Source: Labilibaculum manganireducens (lineage in GTDB: Bacteria > Bacteroidota > Bacteroidia > Bacteroidales > Marinifilaceae). Taken from it: a stretch of DNA of 64,000 nucleotides. Positions 1-10,732 of this stretch are shown here, piece by piece. The first letter of the stretch is position 1. The number at the start of each line of letters is the position of its first letter. The DNA lies in assembly GCF_002843385.1 (NCBI RefSeq), contig NZ_MVDE01000008.1:108072-172071 (forward strand). The letters run 5' to 3'. A program made the translations under genes and the position numbers. The notes beneath the pieces are model-generated. The model was not told where the DNA came from. It saw nothing but the letters and a program-made list of their open reading frames with translations, and made no database searches.

Positions 1-360
1 ACCGGCAATAATCCATTTCTGCAATCAAGTTTTAGACTCATTAGTAGTGTGTAAATTAGTTAGTGTATATAGTAACAGGTTGCACAAAAGTAGAAAATTT
101 ATGTTGCAGATCAATTAAAAAATCAAAAAACTTTACTGCCAATTCACAAACAGAAACAATCAGTTTGTCATCAGTTTACATGTACTCACACTAAAAACCT
201 TATTAACACTGGCCATTCAACTAAATTAACAAAAACTCAGCACAATTTAGCATAAAACACACTTAACAAAAGAAACCCTAAAAAAATGTCTGGCTTTTGA
301 CATAAAAAAAGAATCAATTCGTGAAAGAATGATGCTTACCATATAAAAACAGATCAATGA
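1..360. other. Left-edge intergenic region
   Basis: This AT-rich stretch lies downstream of the minus-strand response regulator gene. I see no convincing gene, RNA or promoter in it. The only structured element is a short hairpin followed by a T-run on the minus strand, listed separately at 280-303. The first ~60 bases could be the edge of a neighbouring gene outside the window, but I cannot show that. Confidence 0.5.
280..303 (-). terminator. Weak intrinsic terminator after the LytTR gene
   Basis: Read on the minus strand, a 5-bp stem (ATGTC/GACAT) with an 8-nt loop is followed directly by seven T residues. It lies about 60 bases past the stop codon of the response regulator, where the operon transcript should end. 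The stem is short, so the call rests mainly on position and the T-run. Confidence 0.4.
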
Positions 361-1113
361 TTAAATTTCCAATTGCAGTTTTAATTGCTTAAATCCATTT
401 CGACTGACGTTTAAACTTTCCCCGGTTTTTAAAATTACAATCCAATGATCCTTCTCGTAAGGCTGCAATTGAGCTATCCAATCAATCTTCACCAAATAAG
501 TTCGATGTATTCGACAAAACTCTTTCGGGCTTAAATGACTTTCAAAATATTTCATTGTCTTTTGCTTCAGATACCTTCCCTCATTGGTATAAATCATCAC
601 ATAATCGTCCTGAGCCTCAAAATATTTTATTTTATCGATTGCAATTACATCAATTTTATTTCTTGATTTCACCACCACCCGGGTCAATAACTCATCCGAG
701 GAATCGTTATGGTTTTTTATTTTCTCAATCTGATCTTCACTCGTCACCGAATTTGAAATACGTTCTTTCACCTTGCGCACGGCATTCTGGAAACGTTCAT
801 TTGAGAATGGTTTGAGCAGATAATCAATTGCATTGTGTTCGAATGCTTTAATTGCATATTCGTTGTAAGCTGTTGTAAACACAATATTGCATGGTTTATC
901 GAGTAATTCCAACATTTCGAAACCTGTCAATTTTGGCATCTGAACGTCTAAAAATACCAAATCCGGGTCCAACTCATTAATTGCTTTTAAGCCTTGAAAT
1001 CCATCTGAATACTCACCTAAAATTTCAATATCCTGACAAGCTCCCAAATAGGAGCGAACCAGATCTCTGGCCAATGATTCATCATCAATAATTATTGCTT
1101 TTATTGTTTCCAT
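361..1113 (-). CDS. LytTR-family response regulator
   Basis: A two-domain cytoplasmic transcription factor of 250 residues. The N-terminal receiver domain shows the acidic pocket D10/D11, the phosphoacceptor D56 (VFLDVQMP) and the conserved K101 (LLKPF). After a linker, residues ~145-245 form a LytTR DNA-binding domain, recognisable from KIKYFEAQDDYV and FCRIHRTYLVKIDWI. It follows its partner histidine kinase by 3 bp, so the two are almost certainly co-transcribed and form one phosphorelay. The upstream LiaI/LiaF-like membrane genes suggest that the system responds to envelope conditions. That role is inferred from context; target genes are not visible. Confidence 0.93.
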   Translation of the reverse strand: METIKAIIIDDESLARDLVRSYLGACQDIEILGEYSDGFQGLKAINELDPDLVFLDVQMPKLTGFEMLELLDKPCNIVFTTAYNEYAIKAFEHNAIDYLLKPFSNERFQNAVRKVKERISNSVTSEDQIEKIKNHNDSSDELLTRVVVKSRNKIDVIAIDKIKYFEAQDDYVMIYTNEGRYLKQKTMKYFESHLSPKEFCRIHRTYLVKIDWIAQLQPYEKDHWIVILKTGESLNVSRNGFKQLKLQLEI

Positions 1114-1116
1114 ATC

Positions 1117-2166
1117 TCATAAACTTTGTGGAAATTCCAGATAAACAGTAAATTGATCTTCTCTCTTAACAACTCGCATCAAATCAGCACGGCCGTAAAT
1201 TAAATGCAGGCGTTCCTGTATGTTATGCAATCCAATACCATTTCCCTTTGCAGGAACCGAATCTCGATCAAAATTATTACTAATATCAATTTTTAAAACA
1301 TCATTCTCAAAACGACACTTCGTTAGTACACAAACAGGCTCAAGGCTTTCATGCACTCCGAATTTAATCGCATTTTCGTATAATGGCTGTAAAATTAGAT
1401 TGGGAATTTTTAGTTTCCCGCAGTTGGGTGAAAGATCAAAATGAAGCTGCAGGCGATCACCAAAACGAACTTTCTCAATTTCCATATACAAACGAATATT
1501 ACTCAATTCGTTACTTAAATTATTTAACTCTTTTAAATTCTGAGCCAGAGAATAACGAAGATAGGTTGACAATTTAACAAGCATCTCTCTGGATAACTCT
1601 GGCTTTGATAAAGTTAAAGAACTTACCGAATTTAAACTATTGAAAAGGAAATGCGGATTAATTTGAGATTTTAATGCTGTTAATTCTGCCTCTTTCACTA
1701 ACTCTTTTAGCTCAGATTCACGAACCAATTTATCTTGAAAATTACGATAATACATTACTAAATAATACACAATTACAATATAATCGTACATCCCGAAGGC
1801 CATAAAAATCTGCCAATGCACAGGAATAAGATAATCGAAACCTTCACTGGTGGCACCAAACCACATAGTTCGTAATTGATATGCAGACGATATCCATATC
1901 CCCACTACTACAATCCCGGCAGTTAAGTGATGTAACAAAAAATGGAAAAGCCCCAGACTTTCAATGCTGGTATATATAACAACAAACCAAATACATGCTC
2001 CCAATATCAATAATGGAAATGAAAAGCTAAAGGCATTTACAGCCGAATCATAAATAGTCCTTCCCTCGAAATACCATCCAATCATAAATAACAGCATTGC
2101 CAAAAATGCCCATGCTGCTATATAAATTGGAATGGCAAAACGATTTTTCAGAAGAGGATGCTGCAT
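1117..2166 (-). CDS. LytS-type sensor histidine kinase
   Basis: A 349-residue inner-membrane sensor kinase. The first ~140 residues contain about four hydrophobic membrane segments. A short coiled linker rich in E/L/K follows, then a His_kinase domain whose phosphorylated histidine is H172 in LKSQINPHFLFNSLNS. The C-terminal ATP-binding region includes an N-box (LYENAIKFGVHE) and a glycine-rich lid (KGNGIGLHNIQERL). This architecture is typical of kinases that pair with LytTR regulators, and the regulator gene lies 3 bp downstream. No extracytoplasmic sensing domain is evident, so the signal is probably perceived within the membrane or via the adjacent small membrane proteins. Confidence 0.92.
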   Translation of the reverse strand: MQHPLLKNRFAIPIYIAAWAFLAMLLFMIGWYFEGRTIYDSAVNAFSFSFPLLILGACIWFVVIYTSIESLGLFHFLLHHLTAGIVVVGIWISSAYQLRTMWFGATSEGFDYLIPVHWQIFMAFGMYDYIVIVYYLVMYYRNFQDKLVRESELKELVKEAELTALKSQINPHFLFNSLNSVSSLTLSKPELSREMLVKLSTYLRYSLAQNLKELNNLSNELSNIRLYMEIEKVRFGDRLQLHFDLSPNCGKLKIPNLILQPLYENAIKFGVHESLEPVCVLTKCRFENDVLKIDISNNFDRDSVPAKGNGIGLHNIQERLHLIYGRADLMRVVKREDQFTVYLEFPQSL

Positions 2167-2172
2167 CTAAAA

Positions 2173-2886
2173 TTATTTATATGATTTAATTTCGCAACCA
2201 CCCAAAGCGACAAATCCTTTAATGATTAGTTCCTTTTTAGGTTCAACTATATAATTTGTGGTTGGTATTCGTTTGTCGGAAACACCGCCTAAAATAGCAG
2301 AGACTTCAACTTTAACCTCCCAATCGGATGGAACAACCAGAACACAACCACCAAACATTGTAAATACGTCAATTATGTTTGTGCCTTCGGCCAGATCGGC
2401 ATTGGTGAGATTTAATTCTGTTCCTCCAAAAATGCAGGTAACTTTTCCTCCTCTAAAATTTTTGGTGTTGATTACTTTTTCACCACCGCCAAATATATTT
2501 AGCTCATCAATATAATCTGAATCTGATCCTACTGCCGATCGCTTGCTAACATCACATTCGTTTCGTTTTCGAATAACTACAACTCCTATTACAATTAGCA
2601 TTACAGGCCAAAATAAGCCTCGCCAGTTAAAGCTCCAATCGAATACGATAGGCATTAAAAACACCCCTCCCACTGCCATCAGAACAATTCCTGTAGTTTT
2701 ATCATCTTTACCAAAAAAGAAAAGTGCCCCTAAACCAAACAGTAACATTGGCCACGAAAAGATAACATGCCTTAAGTCATAGGGAATAAAATCCAGATTT
2801 TTAAGAACCAATAAGCATCCAAATACAATTAAGAAAATACCGAATATTGCACGGTTGTTTGGGTTTGATTTATGTTGTGATCTCAT
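2173..2886 (-). CDS. LiaF-like membrane protein (DUF5668 N-terminus)
   Basis: A 237-residue protein with about four short hydrophobic helices in residues ~12-105 (DUF5668/LiaI-LiaF type) and a C-terminal beta-rich domain, residues ~125-235. The C-terminal part repeats the FGG pattern (NIFGGGEKV, CIFGGTELN, MFGGCVLVV, ILGGVSD) that marks LiaF C-terminal domains. In Firmicutes, LiaF modulates the LiaSR envelope-stress kinase. Here the gene sits 7 bp upstream of a histidine kinase, so a similar modulator role is plausible but inferred. It is the second gene of a four-gene minus-strand operon. Confidence 0.85.
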   Translation of the reverse strand: MRSQHKSNPNNRAIFGIFLIVFGCLLVLKNLDFIPYDLRHVIFSWPMLLFGLGALFFFGKDDKTTGIVLMAVGGVFLMPIVFDWSFNWRGLFWPVMLIVIGVVVIRKRNECDVSKRSAVGSDSDYIDELNIFGGGEKVINTKNFRGGKVTCIFGGTELNLTNADLAEGTNIIDVFTMFGGCVLVVPSDWEVKVEVSAILGGVSDKRIPTTNYIVEPKKELIIKGFVALGGCEIKSYK

Positions 2887-2910
2887 GATGATATATTTTA
2901 TGATATGAAT

Positions 2911-3255
2911 TTATTTATTTTTACAACAATATGGTGAATCAGGAGAAAAAATAAACGCAATGCCTCCTAAAATAAGTAGTACAGGAAAAAACCATATCTC
3001 CCAATTTTGTGGTAGAAAATACAAATCATCCATAAGAAAGTATCCTCCGACAGCTATGGCCATCAGACCTCCAAAAATTCTCCGGCGAACCAAAATCTGC
3101 AGTACGCCAATTAAAATCAAAACGGATTCCCACCTATACAAATAGGTTTCGATAAAATCAGACTGATAATTGAGCCGTTCCAAAATAATTACGATTCCAA
3201 CTATTATTAACCCAAGCCCAACAAACAGACTTTTATTTTTTTTATTTTCATCCAT
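2911..3255 (-). CDS. Small LiaI-like integral membrane protein (DUF5668)
   Basis: A 114-residue membrane protein with about four hydrophobic segments (e.g. LFVGLGLIIVGIVIILE and WFFPVLLILGGIAFIF). It has no extramembrane domain and ends with a short polar tail containing two cysteines. It resembles the N-terminal membrane part of the next gene, so the two may have arisen by duplication of a DUF5668 module. It is the first gene of the operon ending in the LytS/LytTR pair and probably helps sense or anchor at the membrane. Its precise function is unknown. Confidence 0.8.
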   Translation of the reverse strand: MDENKKNKSLFVGLGLIIVGIVIILERLNYQSDFIETYLYRWESVLILIGVLQILVRRRIFGGLMAIAVGGYFLMDDLYFLPQNWEIWFFPVLLILGGIAFIFSPDSPYCCKNK

Positions 3256-5699
<2,444 letters not shown>

Positions 5700-5751
5700 A
5701 ACAAAATTAAAAGTTTTAGTCCTTGTTACTTTTCCCTTTTATCTAAAAAAA

Positions 5752-6339
5752 ATGAATTTTACCGCTATAGATTTCGAAACAGCAAACGGACAACGCAATT
5801 CTGCATGTTCGCTTGGTTTGGTTCGCGTTGAAAATGGAGTTATTGTTGAAAGTAAAGATTGGTTGATATCACCACCCGAAATGTATTTTCATCCGATGAA
5901 TGTTAGTATACATGGAATTACAGAGGAAGATGTAATGAACGAACCCAGCTTTAATTACATATGGGAAGAAGTGGAAGATTATCTTCATGGTAAAATGGTG
6001 ATCGCTCACAACGCCAGTTTTGATTTATCGGTGCTTCGGGCTTGTTTAGAAACATACAACATTCGTTTTCCGGAATTTGATTACCTGTGCACCGTACAAA
6101 TCAGTCGTAACATATGGCCCAATATGCCAAACCATAAGCTGAATACAATGGCTCACTTGTTTGATATTCCGCTTAAACACCACGATGCTTTGGAGGACAC
6201 TTTGGCTTGTGCTAAAATTGCAATAAAAGCATGCGAAGTAATGAATATGAATAGTCTTACCGATCTGGCAAATGAGTTACGCATTGCCCCAGGCAAACTG
6301 AATCCAAATGGTTACAAGGCTCCAAAAAAAATTAAATAA
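5752..6339 (+). CDS. DEDDh 3'-5' exonuclease (DNA polymerase III epsilon-like)
   Basis: A 195-residue exonuclease of the DnaQ superfamily. Exo I is AIDFET (D7, E9), Exo II is AHNASFDLSVL (D91) and Exo III is HDALEDT (H144, D149), giving a complete DEDDh set. The ~50 residues after the catalytic core are short and polar, unlike a polymerase-bound epsilon subunit, so it is more likely a stand-alone repair or RNA/DNA trimming nuclease. It lies 87 bp downstream of ligA on the same strand. A repair role fits the neighbour but is not proven. Confidence 0.92.
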   Translation: MNFTAIDFETANGQRNSACSLGLVRVENGVIVESKDWLISPPEMYFHPMNVSIHGITEEDVMNEPSFNYIWEEVEDYLHGKMVIAHNASFDLSVLRACLETYNIRFPEFDYLCTVQISRNIWPNMPNHKLNTMAHLFDIPLKHHDALEDTLACAKIAIKACEVMNMNSLTDLANELRIAPGKLNPNGYKAPKKIK

Positions 6340-6448
6340 GCTTAATTTATGATTTACAAAATGATTTTTTTCATAACTTGTGGTTTCAAATGATAATTGC
6401 CTGTGCAACCCATAAATACAAGCCTTCAACTTAACTATCGAATATAAA

Positions 6449-6988
6449 ATGAGTTTTTTTCAAAATATTAAAAATCAGCTTGCCGGATTAAAAATCAAAA
6501 GCAAGCTTAAAAAAAATACGCGCAAAAAGGAGTTTCACAATTTAGAAAGTGCTAAAAGTATAGGTATCCTGTTTGATACTCTTCAGGAAAAAAATCACTC
6601 TGTAGTAAAAAAGTTCGCAGAAGATTTAAGCCAAAAAGGCTATAAAGTGCAAACCGTAGGATGGATTGATGCTGACATATTGCCTGATTTTGGTGTGGCT
6701 CAAAAAATAGTTTTCTATACCAATAAGGATGTGAAATGGAGCGGTGAACCAATCATTCCTGAATTAATTGAATTCACCAATTCTAAGTTCGATTTACTCT
6801 TTGTTCTTACTAAATCGGAACATCTGTCGATAAAATACATTACACAAGTTTCATTGGCATCCTGCAAAGTTGGTTCGTTGGTGGACAACTGCGGGCATTT
6901 GGATTTAATGATTGATCAGGGCAAAAACAATTCTATAGAAAATCTGATCAGCGAAAGCTTAAAATATCTTTCCCAGATTAAAAAGTAA
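6449..6988 (+). CDS. DUF6913-like hypothetical protein
   Basis: A 179-residue soluble protein with a very basic N-terminus (residues 1-30, lysine-rich) followed by an alternating alpha/beta pattern (SIGILFDTL, VQTVGWIDAD, FDLLFVLTKSEHL). It has no signal peptide or membrane segment. I associate this type of protein (DUF6913) with the position just upstream of dapA in Bacteroidota, which matches the 5-bp gap to dapA here. Its function is unknown. Co-transcription with dapA is very likely from the spacing. Confidence 0.75.
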   Translation: MSFFQNIKNQLAGLKIKSKLKKNTRKKEFHNLESAKSIGILFDTLQEKNHSVVKKFAEDLSQKGYKVQTVGWIDADILPDFGVAQKIVFYTNKDVKWSGEPIIPELIEFTNSKFDLLFVLTKSEHLSIKYITQVSLASCKVGSLVDNCGHLDLMIDQGKNNSIENLISESLKYLSQIKK

Positions 6989-6993
6989 TAAGG

Positions 6994-7878
6994 ATGAACG
7001 GAAACAAATTTACAGGAACAGGCATAGCACTGATTACTCCATTTACAAATAATGGAAGTGTCGATTATAATGCACTTAGCGACACTGTTAATTTCCAGAT
7101 TAAAAATGGCATTGATTATTTAGTAGTGCTGGGAACTACAGGTGAAGTATCAACACTTTCGTGTGATGAAAAAATTTCCGTTATCAATCACATTATTGAG
7201 GTGAATGCAAAGCGCGTTCCTTTGGTGGTTGGCTTTGGAGGAAACCATACACAGGCTGTTATTCAGCAAATTCAGGAGTTCGCCGAATTTGACGAGATTG
7301 ATGCCATTCTATCTGTTGCTCCTTACTACAACAAACCCAGTCAGGAAGGCTTATTTCTGCATTACCAGGCCATTGCAAATGCCAGTCCGGTTCCGGTAAT
7401 TCTTTATAATGTACCAGGCAGATCTGGTATTAACATCAGCGCTGAAACCTGTGTAAAACTGGCTTCGGAAATTGAAAATATAATTGGTGTAAAAGAAGCT
7501 TCAGGTAATATGGAACAACTTATGAGCATTCTTAAAAACAAACCCAAAGACTTTTTAGTGATATCAGGCGATGATGCCATAACCTTTCCTCTTATTTCAT
7601 TAGGAGGCAGTGGTGTTATTTCTGTACTGGGAAATGCTTTTCCAAAGGAATGGAGCCAGATGGTAAGATTAGCATTAGATGGAAAAAACAAGGAAGCTCT
7701 TCAGATTCATTATAAGATGTTTGGAATCATCCAAAACCTTTTTACAGAAGGCAATCCTGCCGGAATTAAAGCAATTCTAAGCATGAAAAAACTCTGTGAA
7801 AATTGTTTGCGTTTGCCTCTCACTCCAATTAGTGAATCGCATTACCTAAAACTATCAAAAATAGTAGAGGATCTATAA
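6994..7878 (+). CDS. dapA: 4-hydroxy-tetrahydrodipicolinate synthase DapA
   Basis: This cytoplasmic enzyme condenses pyruvate with aspartate semialdehyde, the first committed step to diaminopimelate and lysine. The 294-residue (beta/alpha)8 barrel has the family landmarks: GTTGE at 48-51, YYNKPSQEGL, Y138 in VILYNVPGR and the Schiff-base lysine K167 in GVKEAS. Length is normal for the family. Product use in peptidoglycan links it loosely to the LpoB-like gene that follows. Confidence 0.97.
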   Translation: MNGNKFTGTGIALITPFTNNGSVDYNALSDTVNFQIKNGIDYLVVLGTTGEVSTLSCDEKISVINHIIEVNAKRVPLVVGFGGNHTQAVIQQIQEFAEFDEIDAILSVAPYYNKPSQEGLFLHYQAIANASPVPVILYNVPGRSGINISAETCVKLASEIENIIGVKEASGNMEQLMSILKNKPKDFLVISGDDAITFPLISLGGSGVISVLGNAFPKEWSQMVRLALDGKNKEALQIHYKMFGIIQNLFTEGNPAGIKAILSMKKLCENCLRLPLTPISESHYLKLSKIVEDL

Positions 7879-7964
7879 TCATATTGGCATAAAAATTGTA
7901 ATTACTTAAGTACAATTCACTTCAAAAAATTAGAGTATTATTTATAACAAAAAATGAAAATATT

Positions 7965-8549
7965 ATGAAGTATTCATTTCGCCTATTTGTTTTCGCACTG
8001 GCTGTATTAGCTGGCGTTTCCTGCTCGAGACAAGTTACCCGGGTATCTCCTGATCAGCAAATTGATTTGAGTGGTCGATGGAACGATACCGATTCAAAAT
8101 TGACTGCCGAGGCTTTAATTGATCAATTACTTAATCAAAATTGGATTGAAGATTATCAACAGGAATTTAATCGTAAACCTGTTGTTATTGTTGGCTTAAT
8201 CACCAATAAAAGTTCAGAACACATCGATTCGGATACTTATATTAAAGACATCGAAAAAGCCATTTTAAATGACAGTCGGGTTCGCTTGGTACAAGCGGGT
8301 GCCAAACGAGAAGATCTTCGTCAGGAACGTGCAGACCAACAGGATTTTGCATCCAAAGCAACTCTTAAAAAATGGGGACAGGAATTAGGTGCTGACTTTA
8401 TATTACAAGGCGACATCAATTCGATAATAGACAGTTATAAAAAAGAAAATGTTCGTTACTATCAGTTAAATCTGGAGTTAACTAATCTTGAAACCAGCGA
8501 ACTGGTTTGGATGGGTGATAAGAAAATTAAAAAGTACGTGAACAAATAA
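7965..8549 (+). CDS. LpoB-like penicillin-binding protein activator lipoprotein
   Basis: A 194-residue lipoprotein with a signal peptide and lipobox ending at C20 (VLAGVSC). The mature part has the PF13036-type alpha/beta fold, seen in PVVIVGLITNKSSEHID, FILQGDINSI and ELVWMGDKKIKK. In enterobacteria, LpoB activates PBP1B from the outer membrane. Family membership is clear, but whether this protein activates a penicillin-binding protein in Bacteroidota is inference. It is followed after a hairpin by a second lipoprotein gene, and the two probably form a unit. Confidence 0.88.
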   Translation: MKYSFRLFVFALAVLAGVSCSRQVTRVSPDQQIDLSGRWNDTDSKLTAEALIDQLLNQNWIEDYQQEFNRKPVVIVGLITNKSSEHIDSDTYIKDIEKAILNDSRVRLVQAGAKREDLRQERADQQDFASKATLKKWGQELGADFILQGDINSIIDSYKKENVRYYQLNLELTNLETSELVWMGDKKIKKYVNK

Positions 8550-8562
8550 AATTAGTACTCTA

Positions 8563-8587
8563 CAGGAAGTCATTGGTTGGCTTCCTG
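8563..8587 (+). terminator. Hairpin with T-rich tail after the LpoB-like gene
   Basis: CAGGAAG pairs with CTTCCTG across an 11-nt loop and is followed by AATTTCTTTATTCCTTTTTT. It sits between two same-strand lipoprotein genes, so it is either a weak terminator or an intercistronic attenuator. Confidence 0.55.
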
Positions 8588-8609
8588 AATTTCTTTATTC
8601 CTTTTTTCG

Positions 8610-10031
8610 ATGAAGCAAAAATTATCCTTACATATATCGGGTAAGATACTCCCTGTTTTTTTATTTGGTGTTCTTCTTCTATTATCTGGTTGTGCTACCT
8701 ATTACATGCAAAATGAAGCTTTTAACAACTATTTTTTGCAGGGCGACATAGCGAGTGCCGAGAAAGTACTGGATAAAGATAAAAAGAGCAATCGAAACAA
8801 AAACAAAGCCTTGTTTTTACTGAATAAGGGAACTTTATCGTGGATGCAGCAAGATTATGTTTCGGCGACTAAGTATTTTAACGAGGCGGATCTTTTCATT
8901 GAAGATCAACGTAAAAATATTGGTTCGGAAGCATTGGCAATGCTCACCAATCCAATGGCCAGACCCTATGTTCCCGAAGATTTTGAGAATGTAATGCTCA
9001 ACTTCTATAAAGCGTTAAGCTATTTGGAAATGGGCGATACGGAAGCTGCTTTGGTTGAATGCCGAAGAGTAAATGAAAAATTGTATGCCCTGAACGATAA
9101 ATATCCAAAGAATTATCAGAACAGATACAGCGATGATGCCTTTGCCCACACACTAATGGGATTGATTTATGATTCGTCGGGAGATTCGAACAATGCCTTT
9201 ATTGCTTATCGGAATGCTCTTAAAATTTATGAGGACAATTACCTAAAGAACTTTAATACTCCTGCACCGCGGCAATTGAAAGAAGATCTTCTTCGAACTG
9301 CCTATGAAACTGGTTTGATGGAGGATTATGACTTTTTCAAAAATAAATTTGGCTTCGATTTCCAAAAGACCGACAAGACTGAAGGGGATGTAATCATCAT
9401 CTGGTTGTCGGGGCTTGGTCCGGTAAAAGCAGAATGGAGCATCAATTTTAGTGCCATTAATGGCCGCGATGGCTACCTGACCATGGTGAACAATGAAGAA
9501 AATGTTACGTTGCCTTTTTTTGTAGGAAATATGGATAGCCGGACACAAAATTCTTTTAGTGATCTGGATTTTGTTCGTGTTGCTTTTCCAAAGTATCAGG
9601 AACGAATTCCCTACTACACAAATGCCGATATCATTATAAATGATTCGCTTAGTTATCCTTTGGATAAAGGAGAAGATATAAACGCAATTGCTTTTAAAAC
9701 ACTAAAAGACCGAATGGTACGCGAAATGGCAAATTCTTTACTTCGACTTGCTACCAAACAGGCAATTGAAAGTTACACAAGAAGTAAAGATGAAAATTTA
9801 GGTGCTATTATCAGCATTTTTAATGCCGTTACTGAAAAAGCCGACACCAGAAATTGGCAAACCCTGCCCAACTCTATTTACTACACCCGAATTCGATTGA
9901 AAGAGGGAAAACATAGCGTGACTCTTAGAGTAAATTCTCCAAACGGGGATAGCAAAGATCAGCAATTTGATCTTGAAGTGAAGGCAGGGAAAACCAAATA
10001 TTTTACCTTTCACAATATGGAATCAAACTAA
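8610..10031 (+). CDS. COG3014-like TPR lipoprotein
   Basis: A 473-residue lipoprotein with lipobox ending at C28 (LLLLSGC). Residues ~35-240 contain tetratricopeptide-like helical repeats (e.g. ALSYLEMGDTEAALVECRRV and LMGLIYDSSGDSNNAFIAYRNAL). A beta-rich C-terminal region follows, ending in SVTLRVNSPNGD and a terminal strand. It resembles COG3014-type proteins that are often found next to LpoB-like lipoproteins. I infer a role at the outer membrane or cell wall; the biochemical function is unknown. Its 3' end overlaps the convergent H-NOX gene by 9 bp. Confidence 0.8.
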   Translation: MKQKLSLHISGKILPVFLFGVLLLLSGCATYYMQNEAFNNYFLQGDIASAEKVLDKDKKSNRNKNKALFLLNKGTLSWMQQDYVSATKYFNEADLFIEDQRKNIGSEALAMLTNPMARPYVPEDFENVMLNFYKALSYLEMGDTEAALVECRRVNEKLYALNDKYPKNYQNRYSDDAFAHTLMGLIYDSSGDSNNAFIAYRNALKIYEDNYLKNFNTPAPRQLKEDLLRTAYETGLMEDYDFFKNKFGFDFQKTDKTEGDVIIIWLSGLGPVKAEWSINFSAINGRDGYLTMVNNEENVTLPFFVGNMDSRTQNSFSDLDFVRVAFPKYQERIPYYTNADIIINDSLSYPLDKGEDINAIAFKTLKDRMVREMANSLLRLATKQAIESYTRSKDENLGAIISIFNAVTEKADTRNWQTLPNSIYYTRIRLKEGKHSVTLRVNSPNGDSKDQQFDLEVKAGKTKYFTFHNMESN

Positions 10032-10574
10032 CACCTCGTTTTTTGAAAGGGTGAAACAGACCAATTTGTTTTTCTCTGAAATAAATTCAGTATTTAAAGT
10101 CAATTCTTCATTAAAAAACCTTTGACAGCCCATAAATAATCCAATGGCCAAATCAATCAGTAATTTTTCAGTCTGATAACTCATCTGAAACGTGGAATCA
10201 TTAATTTTCACTGCTCTAAAACGTGGGATTTCAACCGGAGTAAATCGTTCCTGAATTTTATTGTGGATGAACTCATCTATTTGATCTAAGAAATCAAATA
10301 TACTGCTGTTGCCGGCAAAACTGGGGCGAAACAAAATTACCAAACGGGAGAAAAGATATTCTCCAAAATTTTTTGCTACATCGGGAACTGAACTTCTCAC
10401 TTCGAAACTAAGCAAATTACACAACTCAACAAATTGACTGTATGGATAATCGGCTGTTGCTTCGTAAACACCGTTATTTCCTGCTCCCAAATCAGAAATG
10501 ATCTTTTCGGTTAAGAGTAAACCATACTCCTTCTCTGCCATTTCCAAAAACTCTGTGAAAAATATTCCCTTCAT
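10023..10574 (-). CDS. Stand-alone H-NOX (heme NO/O2-binding) protein
   Basis: A 183-residue single-domain gas sensor. The N-terminus MKGIFFTEFLEM is typical of H-NOX, and the likely proximal heme ligand is H104 in QIDEFIHNKI. The heme-propionate motif YxSxR appears as Y133-Q-T135-E-K137, a conservative but unusual variant. The start was set at 10574 rather than 9 codons earlier because a GGAGG sits 5 nt upstream of this ATG. Most H-NOX genes neighbour a histidine kinase or diguanylate cyclase; none is adjacent here, so its partner must lie elsewhere. Its tail overlaps the convergent lipoprotein gene by 9 bp. Confidence 0.85.
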   Translation of the reverse strand: MKGIFFTEFLEMAEKEYGLLLTEKIISDLGAGNNGVYEATADYPYSQFVELCNLLSFEVRSSVPDVAKNFGEYLFSRLVILFRPSFAGNSSIFDFLDQIDEFIHNKIQERFTPVEIPRFRAVKINDSTFQMSYQTEKLLIDLAIGLFMGCQRFFNEELTLNTEFISEKNKLVCFTLSKNEVLV

Positions 10575-10732
10575 CGTTCCTCCGCTTTTGCTATCGACCA
10601 ATGCAAATCAACTGCATCAGTAAAAATATATCACTATTGTTATAGTGTGTAACGGACTAGAATAAAAGTAATTGTGTTTGTGGGAAAATAAATTTAAAGG
10701 AATTAATATTTAATACTTCGCCTTGTTTTACA

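Noticed and set aside
10575..10601. A 9-codon N-terminal extension of the H-NOX protein.
   Set aside because: H-NOX proteins start at MKGI-type sequence, and a GGAGG lies just before that ATG.
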